This document shows, piece after piece, positions 8,545-15,963 of a DNA stretch of 64,000 nt. Every line of letters starts with the position of its first letter. Positions within the stretch are counted from its first letter, which is position 1. The DNA comes from Streptomyces pseudovenezuelae (GTDB taxonomy: Bacteria; Actinomycetota; Actinomycetes; Streptomycetales; Streptomycetaceae). The position numbers were made by a program, and so were the translations under genes. The stretch covers positions 70,396 to 134,395 of the forward strand of contig NZ_KQ948148.1 in NCBI RefSeq assembly GCF_001513955.1. Direction: 5' to 3'. The notes under the pieces were generated by a model, which saw only the letters and a list, made by a program, of their open reading frames with translations, was not told where the DNA came from and did no database searches.

Positions 8545-9066
8545 ATGGGGATGAATGGATCGACCATGCTCGAGCCGTTAAGGCAGGGCCTTCCGCCGCT
8601 GGATCCCGCGGCCGTGTCCGACGCCGCCTCCTGTTCCCTGCCCGCCCGCTACGAAGCGGTGGGCGACGCACGGAGGTTCACCCGCAGAACGCTCGACCAG
8701 TGGGAACTGGGCGACCACTTCGACGACATCTGTCTCGTGGTCTCCGAGCTGGTCACCAACGCGCTGCGGCACGCGATGCCGGCGCATGGCGGGCACCACG
8801 GGGAGCACAATCCGCCCGTGCGGCTGCACTTGATGCGGTGGACCGAGCGGCTGGTGTGCGCGGTGCGCGACCCCAGTCAGGACAGTCCGGTCGCACGCGA
8901 CTCCGACGACTTCTCGGCGGAGTCGGGGCGCGGGCTGTTCCTCGTCGACTCCTTCAGCGACAGCTGGGGCTGGCACCCGATGGCGGGGACGCTGGGCGGC
9001 AAGGTGGTCTGGGCGCTGTTCCGGCTCCAGCCGCACCCGGGCCCGGCCGCCGCTTCCACCGAGTGA
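8545..9066 (+). CDS. ATP-binding protein, anti-sigma-factor (RsbW/SpoIIAB) type
   Basis: 173 residues from ATG 8545, behind CGGGAGTG; upstream in-frame codons lack a ribosome binding site. It has a GHKL ATPase fold: the N-box CLVVSELVTNALRHA, a degenerate G1 (AVRDPSQDSP) and the G2 box ESGRGLFLVDSFSDSWGW. In Streptomyces these stand-alone ATPases are anti-sigma-like proteins paired with WhiJ-like and DUF397 proteins, as here. No cognate sigma factor is nearby. It is divergent from the XRE regulator. Confidence 0.9.
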   Translation: MGMNGSTMLEPLRQGLPPLDPAAVSDAASCSLPARYEAVGDARRFTRRTLDQWELGDHFDDICLVVSELVTNALRHAMPAHGGHHGEHNPPVRLHLMRWTERLVCAVRDPSQDSPVARDSDDFSAESGRGLFLVDSFSDSWGWHPMAGTLGGKVVWALFRLQPHPGPAAASTE

Positions 9067-9156
9067 CGCACGGCGGCGTTTTCCGATGTGCCGGTTCTAC
9101 GCGCGTTACTCGGTGCGTGAAGACGGTTACCGCGGGTCACCCAGCCGTGCGGTGGA

Positions 9157-9399
9157 TCAACCCGCTATCAGGTGGTCGAACTCGCCGTCCTTGATACCGA
9201 GGAGCATCGCCTCGATCTCCGCGCGCGTGTAGACGAGCGCGGGGCCGTCCGGGAAGCGGGAGTTGCGAACCGCAACTCCCCCGTCCGGCAGGCGCGCGAA
9301 CTCCACGCAGGATCCCTGCGAGTTGCTGTGTCTGCTCTTCTGCCAGGCCACCCCGCGCAGATCCGTGGCCGTCATGCCGTTGTACACGTCGAGGTCCAC
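9157..9399 (-). CDS. DUF397 domain protein
   Basis: 80 residues, starting at GTG 9399 after a purine-rich stretch. The DUF397 signature is clear: WQKSRHSNSQGSCVEFARL, VAVRNSRFPDGPALVYTRAEIEAML. Such small proteins bind and modulate the WhiJ-like XRE regulator. The gene converges on the ATPase gene and is read from a promoter region carrying the inverted copy of the operator (9477-9508). Confidence 0.93.
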   Translation of the reverse strand: MDLDVYNGMTATDLRGVAWQKSRHSNSQGSCVEFARLPDGGVAVRNSRFPDGPALVYTRAEIEAMLLGIKDGEFDHLIAG

Positions 9400-9476
9400 A
9401 GGTCGCTCCCCGGTGGTGCGGTGGCCTTGTGGCCAGTGATGCAGTAATCAACTGGTCCGGATCATAGCTCTGTTCA

Positions 9477-9508
9477 CGTGCAGATGCATGAGCAGATGCA
9501 CGTGCACG
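9477..9508 (-). promoter_or_regulatory. Repeated operator upstream of DUF397
   Basis: On the minus strand it reads CGTGCACGTGCATCTGC, then TCA, then TGCATCTGCACGTG, matching the motif at 8442-8473 nearly base for base. It lies 78 bases before the DUF397 start. Confidence 0.65.
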
Positions 9509-9529
9509 AGGGGTGTTCCTGCGGTTACA

Positions 9530-10396
9530 GATGTGACGTGTGGGGTACTGGATACGTTCCATCGTGTGCCCCAGAGCGCGCATCACATGCGTCCGCCAGC
9601 CCCCGTCCATGATCGTCCGGGCCCTCGGCTGAGCGGGTCGTCGGGATTCGAATCCCTCGTGCACTAGGAAGAGACGCGTACCGCGCCCTTCCTGTTCCAC
9701 GTTCCATGTGACGGTCCAGTGAGCCGAGTTGGCCGGATCGACATCGGCCCACCGGAGGCTCGGCATCCGCTGCGGCTCGTGGGCGAGAACCTCCACCTCG
9801 ACGGTGCCCGAGAAGTTCGCGTCGAGCCGCGGCACGGAGGTCATGGTGTACCGGTGCCCGACCTCCAGCCGGAACGCCTCCGCCCTCTGCATTTGCCACT
9901 GCACGAGCAGTTCGGGCTCGGCGAGGTCGTCGTCGGGTGCGTTGCTCGCGTCACGCCATCGTCGAGCGTACGGTCCAGCAGGGCGCCCAGGTCCTTCAGC
10001 CGGCCGCGCCAGAACCGCTCGTGCGGCTGGAGCCAGTCCTGCACCTCGGCGAGCGGGGCCGCCTCCAGCCGGTGGATGCGCTGCCGTCCGGAGCGCTGCT
10101 CGGAGACGAGGCCGGCCTCGCGCAGCACCTTCAGATGCTCGGACAGGCTCGGGCGCCGCATGTCGAAGTGGTCGGCCAGGACCTGGACGGGCTGCCTCGG
10201 TGGTCCCGGCCCCGGCTCCTGGTGCGGTCGGTCATGCCGGCCTTCCTGCTGGTGTGCCTCCGTCAGCAGCATCAGGCCGTTGCCGTCGGGGTCCGTGAAG
10301 GAGGCCATGCGGCCCCACGGGAGCTCGTCGGGTCCCCTGCACGGGAGTTCCGGCCTCCGCGAGCCGCGCGCAGTCCGCGTCGACGTCGGTCGTGAC
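9530..10396 (-). pseudogene. Decayed VOC / ArsR / SRPBCC gene cluster
   Basis: On the minus strand three recognisable fragments follow each other. First is the C-terminus of a VOC (glyoxalase-like) protein, frame-shifted near 10340 between DVDADCARLAEAG and DELPWGRMASFTDPDGNG. Second is an ArsR regulator lacking its N-terminal third (VLADHFDMRRPSLSEHLKVLREAG). Third is an AHSA1/SRPBCC domain without its N-terminus (VGHRYTMTSVPRLDANF… HWTVTWNVEQEGRGTRL), whose frame reads through into the DUF397 gene. The usual intact unit is a helix-turn-helix/SRPBCC/VOC operon. None of the three has both a proper start and a complete domain. Confidence 0.75.
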
Positions 10397-10434
10397 CGAT
10401 CCCCCGTGCCGAGCAATCCCCTACCTATTGGGCC

Positions 10435-10668
10435 TCACCGGCTGGAATAGGGCAGCAATGCCATCTCGCGGGCGTTCTTGACGGCGCGGGCGAGCTGTCG
10501 TTGCTGTTGGGCCGACACGCGGGTGACGCGGCGGCTGCGGATCTTGCCGCGGTCGGAGACGAACTTCCGCAGCAGGTCGGTGTCCTTGTAGTCGATGAAG
10601 GTGATCCCGGCCGCGTCCAGCGGGTTGGGCCGGTTCTTGACGGGCTTGCGCTCGGGCTTGCGAGGCAT
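10435..10668 (-). CDS. rpsR: 30S ribosomal protein S18, zinc-independent paralogue
   Basis: 77 residues. S18 signature: AAGITFIDYKDTDLLRKFVSDRGKI…RRVTRVSAQQQRQLARAVKNAREMALLPY. It contains no cysteine, the C-minus form used when zinc is scarce. The start ATG overlaps the TGA of the CobW-like gene (TGATG), implying translational coupling. It is the last gene of a leftward L33-L31-CobW-S18 operon. Confidence 0.95.
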   Translation of the reverse strand: MPRKPERKPVKNRPNPLDAAGITFIDYKDTDLLRKFVSDRGKIRSRRVTRVSAQQQRQLARAVKNAREMALLPYSSR

Positions 10669-11846
10669 CAGACCTCCAGGAGGGTGTCGAAGGCGGGCGG
10701 GAGCCGCTTCCAGGCGGCGCGCCCCGCGGCGTACTCGGCGTCGGTCAGCAGGCAGGACTCCAGGAGCCGTTCGAGTCCGTCGCGGTCGAGACCGGGCGAG
10801 GTGAAGACGAGGTGCTGGCAGCAGTCGCCGTGCTCGGGGTGCCAGTCCGTCGCGGCGGCGGCCCGGCGCACCGGCGGGACCAGGTCCCAGGCGGCGTCCG
10901 GGAGCGAGGCCAGCCACGGACCGGCGCTCTCCACGCACAGCGCACCCCCGGCCGCGTCCCAGTGCAGCAGCACGTCCGGCTTGTCGGCGAGCCAGAACCG
11001 GCCCCGGCTGCGGGCGGCCGCGCAGGTGATGTCCTCCAGGGCCTCGTACAGCCGCTCCGGGTGGAAGGGCCGGCGGCGGTGCCACACGAGCGTGGCGACA
11101 CCGTGCGCGTCGGCCTCGGCGGGCAGCAGGGCGCAGGCCGGGTGCTGGGCCGCCGCCGCGGACTCCACGTCGAAGCCGGCGAGGGCGGCGCGGGCCAGGG
11201 GCGAGTGCGCGGAGCGCCGTACCGGAAAGCGGGTGCCTGCCTCGTCGACCGGTTCGGCGTCACGGACCGGGACCCGGCGGGCCGTCGGGTGGAGCTGGGC
11301 GAGGAGTTCGCGGTCCTCCTCGTCGGCCTCCGGGGAGTCGAGGACGGCGAGGACGGGGGCGTACTCCAGCTGGCGGGCGAAGGTGTCGGCGACCGTGCGC
11401 TGGTCCGTGGCCGCGGCGGCGAGACCGCGGTCGGCGAGGTCGTCGCCGTTGCCCAGATACGGCAGCACGAGCGCCGGGTCGACCGCGGTGATCACACCGG
11501 TGACCGTGAGTCCGGCGGCCGCGACCACCTCGGCCATCGCCTTGGGCTCGACGGAGTCCCACAGTTCGACGACCGCGAGGCGGAGCGTCCCGGCCGCGTC
11601 CAGGCGGCGCAGCTCCGGGACCAGGTCCTCCCGGAGCGCGCAGCACGCGCAGTCGTTGACCAGGGGCGCCTCGCCGGCGGACAGGACGCCGGAGGCGTCG
11701 CGGACCGTGCGTACGACGGTGCCGGCCGCGGCGGTCGCCAGGTCGTGGTGGAGGACGACGCTGCCCGGCACGTCGGCGAGCAGCTGCCCGACGGCCGCCT
11801 TGCGCGCGTCGGCGTGCAGCCCGCCGACGATCACGACGGAGAGCAT
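10668..11846 (-). CDS. CobW/COG0523-like protein with degenerate P-loop
   Basis: 392 residues. The COG0523 metal motif CxCC is present (NDCACCALRED), as are a CobW C-terminal domain and a terminal HPEHGDCCQHLVF metal-site candidate. The N-terminal Walker A, normally GFLGxGKTT, reads VVIVGGLHADARKAAV and lacks the GKT lysine/threonine, so GTP hydrolysis is doubtful. COG0523 members in zinc-stress operons are zinc metallochaperones. Its start overlaps the L31 stop and its stop overlaps the S18 start, so it is embedded in the ribosomal operon and probably Zur-controlled. Confidence 0.88.
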   Translation of the reverse strand: MLSVVIVGGLHADARKAAVGQLLADVPGSVVLHHDLATAAAGTVVRTVRDASGVLSAGEAPLVNDCACCALREDLVPELRRLDAAGTLRLAVVELWDSVEPKAMAEVVAAAGLTVTGVITAVDPALVLPYLGNGDDLADRGLAAAATDQRTVADTFARQLEYAPVLAVLDSPEADEEDRELLAQLHPTARRVPVRDAEPVDEAGTRFPVRRSAHSPLARAALAGFDVESAAAAQHPACALLPAEADAHGVATLVWHRRRPFHPERLYEALEDITCAAARSRGRFWLADKPDVLLHWDAAGGALCVESAGPWLASLPDAAWDLVPPVRRAAAATDWHPEHGDCCQHLVFTSPGLDRDGLERLLESCLLTDAEYAAGRAAWKRLPPAFDTLLEV

Positions 11847-12094
11847 CAGCCCTTCTTTCCGTACCGGCGCTCGAAGCGCTCCACGCGGCCGGCGGTGTCC
11901 AGGACGCGGGCCGTGCCGGTGTAGAAGGGGTGGCTGACGTCGGAGATCTCGACGTCCACGACCGGGTAGGTGCGGCCGTCCTCCCACTCGACGGTCTTCT
12001 CGCTCGTCATCGTCGAGCGGGTCAGGAAGGCGTGGCCGGCGGCGCGGTCACGGAAGACGACGGGGCCGTAGGCGGGGTGGATCGACTGGCGCAT
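11846..12094 (-). CDS. rpmE2: 50S ribosomal protein L31 type B (zinc-free)
   Basis: 82 residues with L31 type B motifs: MRQSIHPAYGPVVFRD, YPVVDVEISDVSHPFYTG and the C-terminal VERFERRYG. The CxxC zinc pairs of type A are absent. In Streptomyces this copy is repressed by Zur and replaces the zinc-binding L31 in starvation. Starts at ATG 12094, five bases after the L33 stop; its stop overlaps the start of the CobW-like gene. Confidence 0.95.
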   Translation of the reverse strand: MRQSIHPAYGPVVFRDRAAGHAFLTRSTMTSEKTVEWEDGRTYPVVDVEISDVSHPFYTGTARVLDTAGRVERFERRYGKKG

Positions 12095-12099
12095 GACGG

Positions 12100-12264
12100 T
12101 CAGCGCTCCTCTCGGAAGTCGACGTGGCGGCCGGCGACCGGGTCGTACTTCCGCAGGGTCATGCGGTCCGGGTCGTTGCGGCGGTTCTTGCGGGTCACAT
12201 AGGTGAAGCCGGTCCCGGCGGTGGACCGCAGCCTGACGACCGGGCGGAGTTCGTTGCGTGCCAT
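12100..12264 (-). CDS. rpmG: 50S ribosomal protein L33 (cysteine-free)
   Basis: 54 residues, too short for many gene finders. It starts at ATG 12264 (MARNELRPVVRLRSTAGTGF), has the L33 core TYVTRKNRRNDPDRMTLRKY and ends RHVDFREER. The zinc cysteines of the C-plus form are missing. It is the first gene of the leftward operon; its start is 14 bases from the Zur-box candidate. Confidence 0.93.
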   Translation of the reverse strand: MARNELRPVVRLRSTAGTGFTYVTRKNRRNDPDRMTLRKYDPVAGRHVDFREER

Positions 12265-12277
12265 GCTGCTATCTTAC

Positions 12278-12298
12278 TGAAAATGAATTCCATTTACA
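12278..12298. promoter_or_regulatory. Zur box candidate between divergent ribosomal operons
   Basis: TGAAAATGAATTCCATTTAC is AT-rich in an otherwise very GC-rich region and contains the dyad AAATG-N5-CATTT. It resembles the actinobacterial Zur consensus (TGAAAATGATTTTCA type) and lies midway between L33 (start 12264) and L28 (start 12328). One Zur dimer pair here could repress both directions. Confidence 0.8.
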
Positions 12299-12327
12299 CA
12301 ACTGCTCCGAGAGAGGTGCATCACCCC

Positions 12328-12564
12328 GTGTCCGCCCACTGCATGCTGACCGGCGCCCGGCCCGGCTTCGGCAACCGCATCTCGTACTCCCACCGGCGCA
12401 CCTCGCGCCGCTTCGACCCCAACATCCAGTCCAAGCGCTACTGGCTGCCGAGCGAGGGCCGGTACGTGCGGCTGCGGCTGAGCACCAAGGGCATCAAAAC
12501 CGTCGACACGATCGGCGTCGAGGCGGCCGTGGCGCGGATCCGCGCGCGCGGTGTGCGGATCTGA
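12328..12564 (+). CDS. rpmB: 50S ribosomal protein L28, C-minus paralogue
   Basis: 78 residues from GTG 12328 after GAGAGG. L28 motifs: LTGARPGFGNRISYSHRRTSRRFDPNIQSKRYWLPSEGRYVRLRLSTKG (shown in parts). Only one Cys remains (Cys5), so the zinc ribbon of the C-plus version is gone. First gene of the rightward operon with S14, divergent from L33 and probably under the same Zur box. Confidence 0.94.
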   Translation: MSAHCMLTGARPGFGNRISYSHRRTSRRFDPNIQSKRYWLPSEGRYVRLRLSTKGIKTVDTIGVEAAVARIRARGVRI

Positions 12565-12577
12565 GGGGAGCACCGGT

Positions 12578-12883
12578 ATGGCGAAGAAGAGCAAGATCGC
12601 GAAGAACGGGAAGCGCCAGGAGATCGTCGCGCGGTACGCCGAGCGGCGGGCCGAGCTGAAGGAGATCATCCGCCGGCCCTCCTCCTCGGAGGCCGAACGG
12701 CTGGCCGCGCAGGCGGAGTTGCGGCGTCAGCCGCGGGACGCGAGCGCCACGCGCGTGCGCAACCGCGACCAGATCGACGGACGGCCGCGCGGCTACTTCC
12801 GGGCCTTCGGACTGTCCCGGGTGAGCCTGCGCGGACAGGCGCACGCGGGATACCTGCCAGGTGTCCGCAAATCCTCCTGGTAA
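12578..12883 (+). CDS. rpsN: 30S ribosomal protein S14, zinc-free long form
   Basis: 101 residues starting at ATG 12578 behind GAGGGGAG. S14 motifs: MAKKSKIAKNGKRQEIVARYAERRAELK and the C-terminal RNRDQIDGRPRGYFRAFGLSR. The long, cysteine-free form substitutes for the short zinc-binding S14 during zinc limitation. It follows L28 by 13 bases. Confidence 0.95.
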   Translation: MAKKSKIAKNGKRQEIVARYAERRAELKEIIRRPSSSEAERLAAQAELRRQPRDASATRVRNRDQIDGRPRGYFRAFGLSRVSLRGQAHAGYLPGVRKSSW

Positions 12884-12949
12884 CTCTCACGGGTGGTGCT
12901 GGTAGCTTGCTGCGGTCGTCCGGCCGACCACTACAGCTTGGAGCTTCCA

Positions 12950-13441
12950 GTGACTTCGGCGATCCTCTCGCGCACCGTGTCGGTTCGGCGGGCCGCGCTC
13001 GCGGCCGCGGGGCTGACGGGCGTGCTCGTCCTGACCGCGTGCAGCGGCGGGGGCTCCGACGACGACACGTCGCCCAGCTCCAGCGCCTCCGCGTCGTCCA
13101 CCGCGTCCGCCTCCGGCGGTACGTCGTCCGCGGCGTCCGGTGAGGTGGCGGGCAGCTGGCTGGCCACCACCGGCGGCAAGGCAGTGGCGCTCCTGGTCAA
13201 CGGCGACCAGGCCGGCCTCTTCGCCACCGGCGGCACGGTGTGCAGCGGTAGCGCGAGCGCGGACCGCATCCGCCTCAAGTGCACGGACGGCAGCACGGAC
13301 CGGGCCGACGGGACGGTCGTGTCGGTCGGCAGGACCAAGCTGAAGGTGCGGTGGTCGGGCGGTCTCGGCACCGAGACCTACACCCGGGCCGAGGGCGGCC
13401 GGATGCCGAGCGGGCTGCCGACGGCGAGCCTCGGGTCGTAG
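12950..13441 (+). CDS. Putative secreted lipoprotein
   Basis: 163 residues from GTG 12950 with GGAG eight bases upstream. The N-terminus is a lipoprotein signal: RTVSVRRAALAAAG, a hydrophobic core and lipobox VLTAC followed by a Ser/Asp-rich linker of about 40 residues. The mature part (GSWLATTGGKAVALLVNGDQAG… LKCTDGSTDRADGTVV) is a small beta-rich domain with two cysteines that might form a disulfide. I do not recognise the family. It follows S14 but is probably separately transcribed. Confidence 0.8.
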   Translation: MTSAILSRTVSVRRAALAAAGLTGVLVLTACSGGGSDDDTSPSSSASASSTASASGGTSSAASGEVAGSWLATTGGKAVALLVNGDQAGLFATGGTVCSGSASADRIRLKCTDGSTDRADGTVVSVGRTKLKVRWSGGLGTETYTRAEGGRMPSGLPTASLGS

Positions 13442-13528
13442 CCCGGCACAACAGTGGGGGCGGGCAACCGTGGTGTCCCGCGATGCGTGATGATCCATGC
13501 ACCGGATCGCTCACACAGAGGACTTCAC

Positions 13529-14068
13529 ATGCGCGCCGCCCCCCTCGCCGTCACGGCCCTCGCCGCCGCCCTGCTCCTGACCGGCTGCTCCGGTGACGGC
13601 GACGGCTCCGGCGGTGACAGCGCCGCCGCGAGCCCGAGCAACGGCACCACGTGCCGGATCGGCGCCATGGACGTGGAGGTCGGCCCCGCCAGCGTCGCCC
13701 CCGCCGCCGGGGACACCGGCAACATCCCCGTCACGCTCACCAACCAGAGCGCCGAGTGCACGCTGGACGGCTTCCCCGGCATCGACCTGAACGCCGCGGA
13801 CTCGTCGGCGAGCCTCTCGCCCGCGGAGGGGGCCAAAGCCAGGAAGCTGACCCTGGCCAAGGGCACGGCCGCCACCTTCACCCTCACGTACACGCGCGGA
13901 GAGGCCGGCGGCAAGGCGAGCCTCGACGTGAAGACACTGGCGATCGGCCTGCCGGGAGCCGACACCCAGAAGAGCTTCAAGTGGTCGTACGGGCCGGTCC
14001 AGGGCCAGGGCGGCAGCGCCGATCACCCGACCGCCTCGGTCGGCGCCTTCACTCAGGCCGGAGACTGA
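13529..14068 (+). CDS. DUF4232 lipoprotein
   Basis: 179 residues from ATG 13529, with AGAGGA upstream. It has a signal peptide and lipobox LLLTGC, a Gly/Asp/Ser linker, then the DUF4232 domain (VEVGPASVAPAAGDTGNIPVTLTNQSAECTLDGFPGIDL) with its two conserved cysteines. The domain is common in secreted actinobacterial proteins of unknown function. The last 20 bases overlap, tail to tail, the 3' end of the DUF2786 gene. Confidence 0.88.
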   Translation: MRAAPLAVTALAAALLLTGCSGDGDGSGGDSAAASPSNGTTCRIGAMDVEVGPASVAPAAGDTGNIPVTLTNQSAECTLDGFPGIDLNAADSSASLSPAEGAKARKLTLAKGTAATFTLTYTRGEAGGKASLDVKTLAIGLPGADTQKSFKWSYGPVQGQGGSADHPTASVGAFTQAGD

Positions 14069-15206
14069 GCCGGGGCCGGTTGCCGACCTGCGCCCGGTCG
14101 GCCGCCCGGGCGCCCTCGGTCCAGCCCGCCTCGTCGCTGACGCCGCGCAACCGGGTCGTGGTGGTCCGCGGGAACATCCGTTCCGTACGGTCGGTGACGG
14201 CGACCTCGCGGGAGGCGAGGACCGGCAGCAGGTCGTCGGTCACCGGGGCCTCGGCGGCGGTGCGCAGGCGGTCGCCGACGCGGTGGGCGTAGGCCGCGAG
14301 GAAGGACTGCCGGAAGGTCTTGGTGCGCCCCCGGCCGCCCGCCCGCTGGGCCGCCTCCGCCTTCGCCATCGCGGACTGCGCCTGCACGAGCAGCGAGGTG
14401 TACAGGAGTTCGACCGCCACGAGGTCGCCCTCGAAGCCGACGACCGTGGAGAAGGCGAACGGTTCGTTCCACACCGCCCGGCAGTGGTTGGCCGTGGCGA
14501 CGGCGTCGAGGAGCACCGCCTTGGCCTGCTCGTACGGCGGCTCGACCCCGATCCGGCAGGCGCCGGGGGTGTCCTTCGCGGGCGCCCGGGCGTCGAGCAG
14601 CGCCTCGTCCACACTGTGCCGGGCCATCAGCTCCTGCGCCTTGGCGGTGAGCGCCTCCGCCTCTTCGGGGTAGCCGGTCGCCTCCGCCTTGGCGAGCAGC
14701 GCGCGGATCCGGCCGAGCGTGCGGGCGTCACCCCGGTGCTCCCTGTGCCCGGACCGGGGGTCCTCCAGCGGCTCCAGCGCGGGCAGGCGCAGCAGCAGGC
14801 GGTACAGCTCCAGTACGACGGTGGCGTGCGTGAAGCGGTCGGCGCGGGCGGCGTGCTCGTCGGGCTCCTCCAGCTGGGCGAGCTGGGCGGTCCAGCGGGG
14901 GCCGCGCGGGCGGTCGTCGGGGGCCTGTGCGCGGATCAGGGCCCCGGCGAGCCGCACATGGGTGCCGTCCAGTTCGCGCCGCACGATCCGTACGACGTCG
15001 GCGGGCTGCCAGCCGCGCCGCCAGGCCTGCGCCACGAACTCGGCGCCGCGCCGGGCCAGTTCGGCGTCCGTCGCGGGGTCGGCGGCGAGGAGGGAGGCAC
15101 CGGTGTCCAGGGCGGTGTCGTCGTCGGCGTAGAGGGCGGCCCGGAAGGCGCGGTCGACGGTGCCGGCCGGGTCGCCGTGCGGGTCGCCGTTCTTGCTGCT
15201 GCTCAC
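14049..15206 (-). CDS. DUF2786 domain protein
   Basis: 385 residues, GTG start at 15206. The DUF2786 motif is at roughly residues 160-200 (LGRIRALLAKAEATGYPEEAEALTAKAQELMARH). The flanking regions are helical and low in cysteine. The family occurs in actinobacteria and phages, often beside SprT-like metalloprotease domains, but no HExxH motif is present here. The function is unknown. It is divergent from the LysE exporter and converges on the DUF4232 gene. Confidence 0.85.
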   Translation of the reverse strand: MSSSKNGDPHGDPAGTVDRAFRAALYADDDTALDTGASLLAADPATDAELARRGAEFVAQAWRRGWQPADVVRIVRRELDGTHVRLAGALIRAQAPDDRPRGPRWTAQLAQLEEPDEHAARADRFTHATVVLELYRLLLRLPALEPLEDPRSGHREHRGDARTLGRIRALLAKAEATGYPEEAEALTAKAQELMARHSVDEALLDARAPAKDTPGACRIGVEPPYEQAKAVLLDAVATANHCRAVWNEPFAFSTVVGFEGDLVAVELLYTSLLVQAQSAMAKAEAAQRAGGRGRTKTFRQSFLAAYAHRVGDRLRTAAEAPVTDDLLPVLASREVAVTDRTERMFPRTTTTRLRGVSDEAGWTEGARAADRAQVGNRPRLSLRPE

Positions 15207-15272
15207 GGGGCGATCGTCTCACCCTGCGAAAATCGGTCGCCCACGCGCGTGTGCCGCTTCGAGCATGGCGGC

Positions 15273-15902
15273 ATGGTGGACATGTCTCTGTACGCGGCCT
15301 TTCTCGTCGCCGCCTTCGCGCTCTGTGTCACTCCCGGCCCCGACATGATGTTCATCGTGGCGACGGGCGGCCGGGGCGGACCCGCCGCGGGGGTGATGGC
15401 CGCGTTCGGCGTGGCCTGCGCCATGTTCGTGCACACGGTGGCGGCGGCGCTCGGCCTGTCGGCCCTGTTCCACACCCTGCCGACGCTGTACCACGTGCTG
15501 CGCTGGGCGGGCGCGGCCTATCTGCTCCACCTGGCGGTGAAGGCGTTCCGGGACCGGTCGGTTCCGGGTGAGGGCGGGGACACCGGCGGCGAGGCGTCGA
15601 TGCGCCGGGCCTTCTGGCAGGGTGCGGTCACCAATCTGCTCAACCCCAAGGTGATCCTGTTCAACGTGGCCTTCCTGCCCCAGTTCGTGGACCCCTCGCT
15701 CGGCCATGTGCCGGGCCAGTTGCTGCTGCTCGGGACGACGCTCGTCGTGATGGGGTTCCTGTGGGACGGCAGCGTGGGGCTGCTCTCCGGGCGGCTCGGG
15801 AACGTCCTGCGGCGCAGTGCGCGCGTGAACCGGTGGATGAACATCGCCTCGGGGACGGTGTTCACGGGGCTCGCGGTGCGACTGGCGGCCTCGCCGAAGT
15901 AG
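15273..15902 (+). CDS. LysE/RhtB family amino-acid exporter
   Basis: 209 residues with six hydrophobic helices. The LysE signature is in the first helix and loop (FALCVTPGPDMMFIVATGGRGG) and in NLLNPKVILFNVAFLPQFVDP. It is expected to export an amino acid or homoserine lactone-type compound across the membrane. An alternative ATG lies nine bases downstream (15282). The end is followed at once by the paired palindromes that precede the Clp-N gene. Confidence 0.92.
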   Translation: MVDMSLYAAFLVAAFALCVTPGPDMMFIVATGGRGGPAAGVMAAFGVACAMFVHTVAAALGLSALFHTLPTLYHVLRWAGAAYLLHLAVKAFRDRSVPGEGGDTGGEASMRRAFWQGAVTNLLNPKVILFNVAFLPQFVDPSLGHVPGQLLLLGTTLVVMGFLWDGSVGLLSGRLGNVLRRSARVNRWMNIASGTVFTGLAVRLAASPK

Positions 15903-15915
15903 CGGCCAAGGGAGA

Positions 15916-15961
15916 GGCAACCTTAGGTTGACACCCCGGGGAGCGTCAACCTAAGGTTGAC
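15916..15961. promoter_or_regulatory. Two 17-bp palindromic operators before the Clp-N gene
   Basis: Site 1 (15916-15932) is GGCAACCTTAGGTTGAC and site 2 (15945-15961) is GTCAACCTAAGGTTGAC, an 8-1-8 perfect dyad. They are 29 bp apart. Site 2 ends two bases before the ATG of the next gene, and its AAGG is the only Shine-Dalgarno candidate. Repressor binding would therefore block initiation. The downstream product itself has a helix-turn-helix, so autoregulation is likely. Confidence 0.75.
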
Positions 15962-15963
15962 GC

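Noticed and set aside
9645..9670. tRNA T-arm-like GGGATTCGAATCCC
   Set aside because: It lies in the SRPBCC remnant coding for GFES and lacks other tRNA arms.
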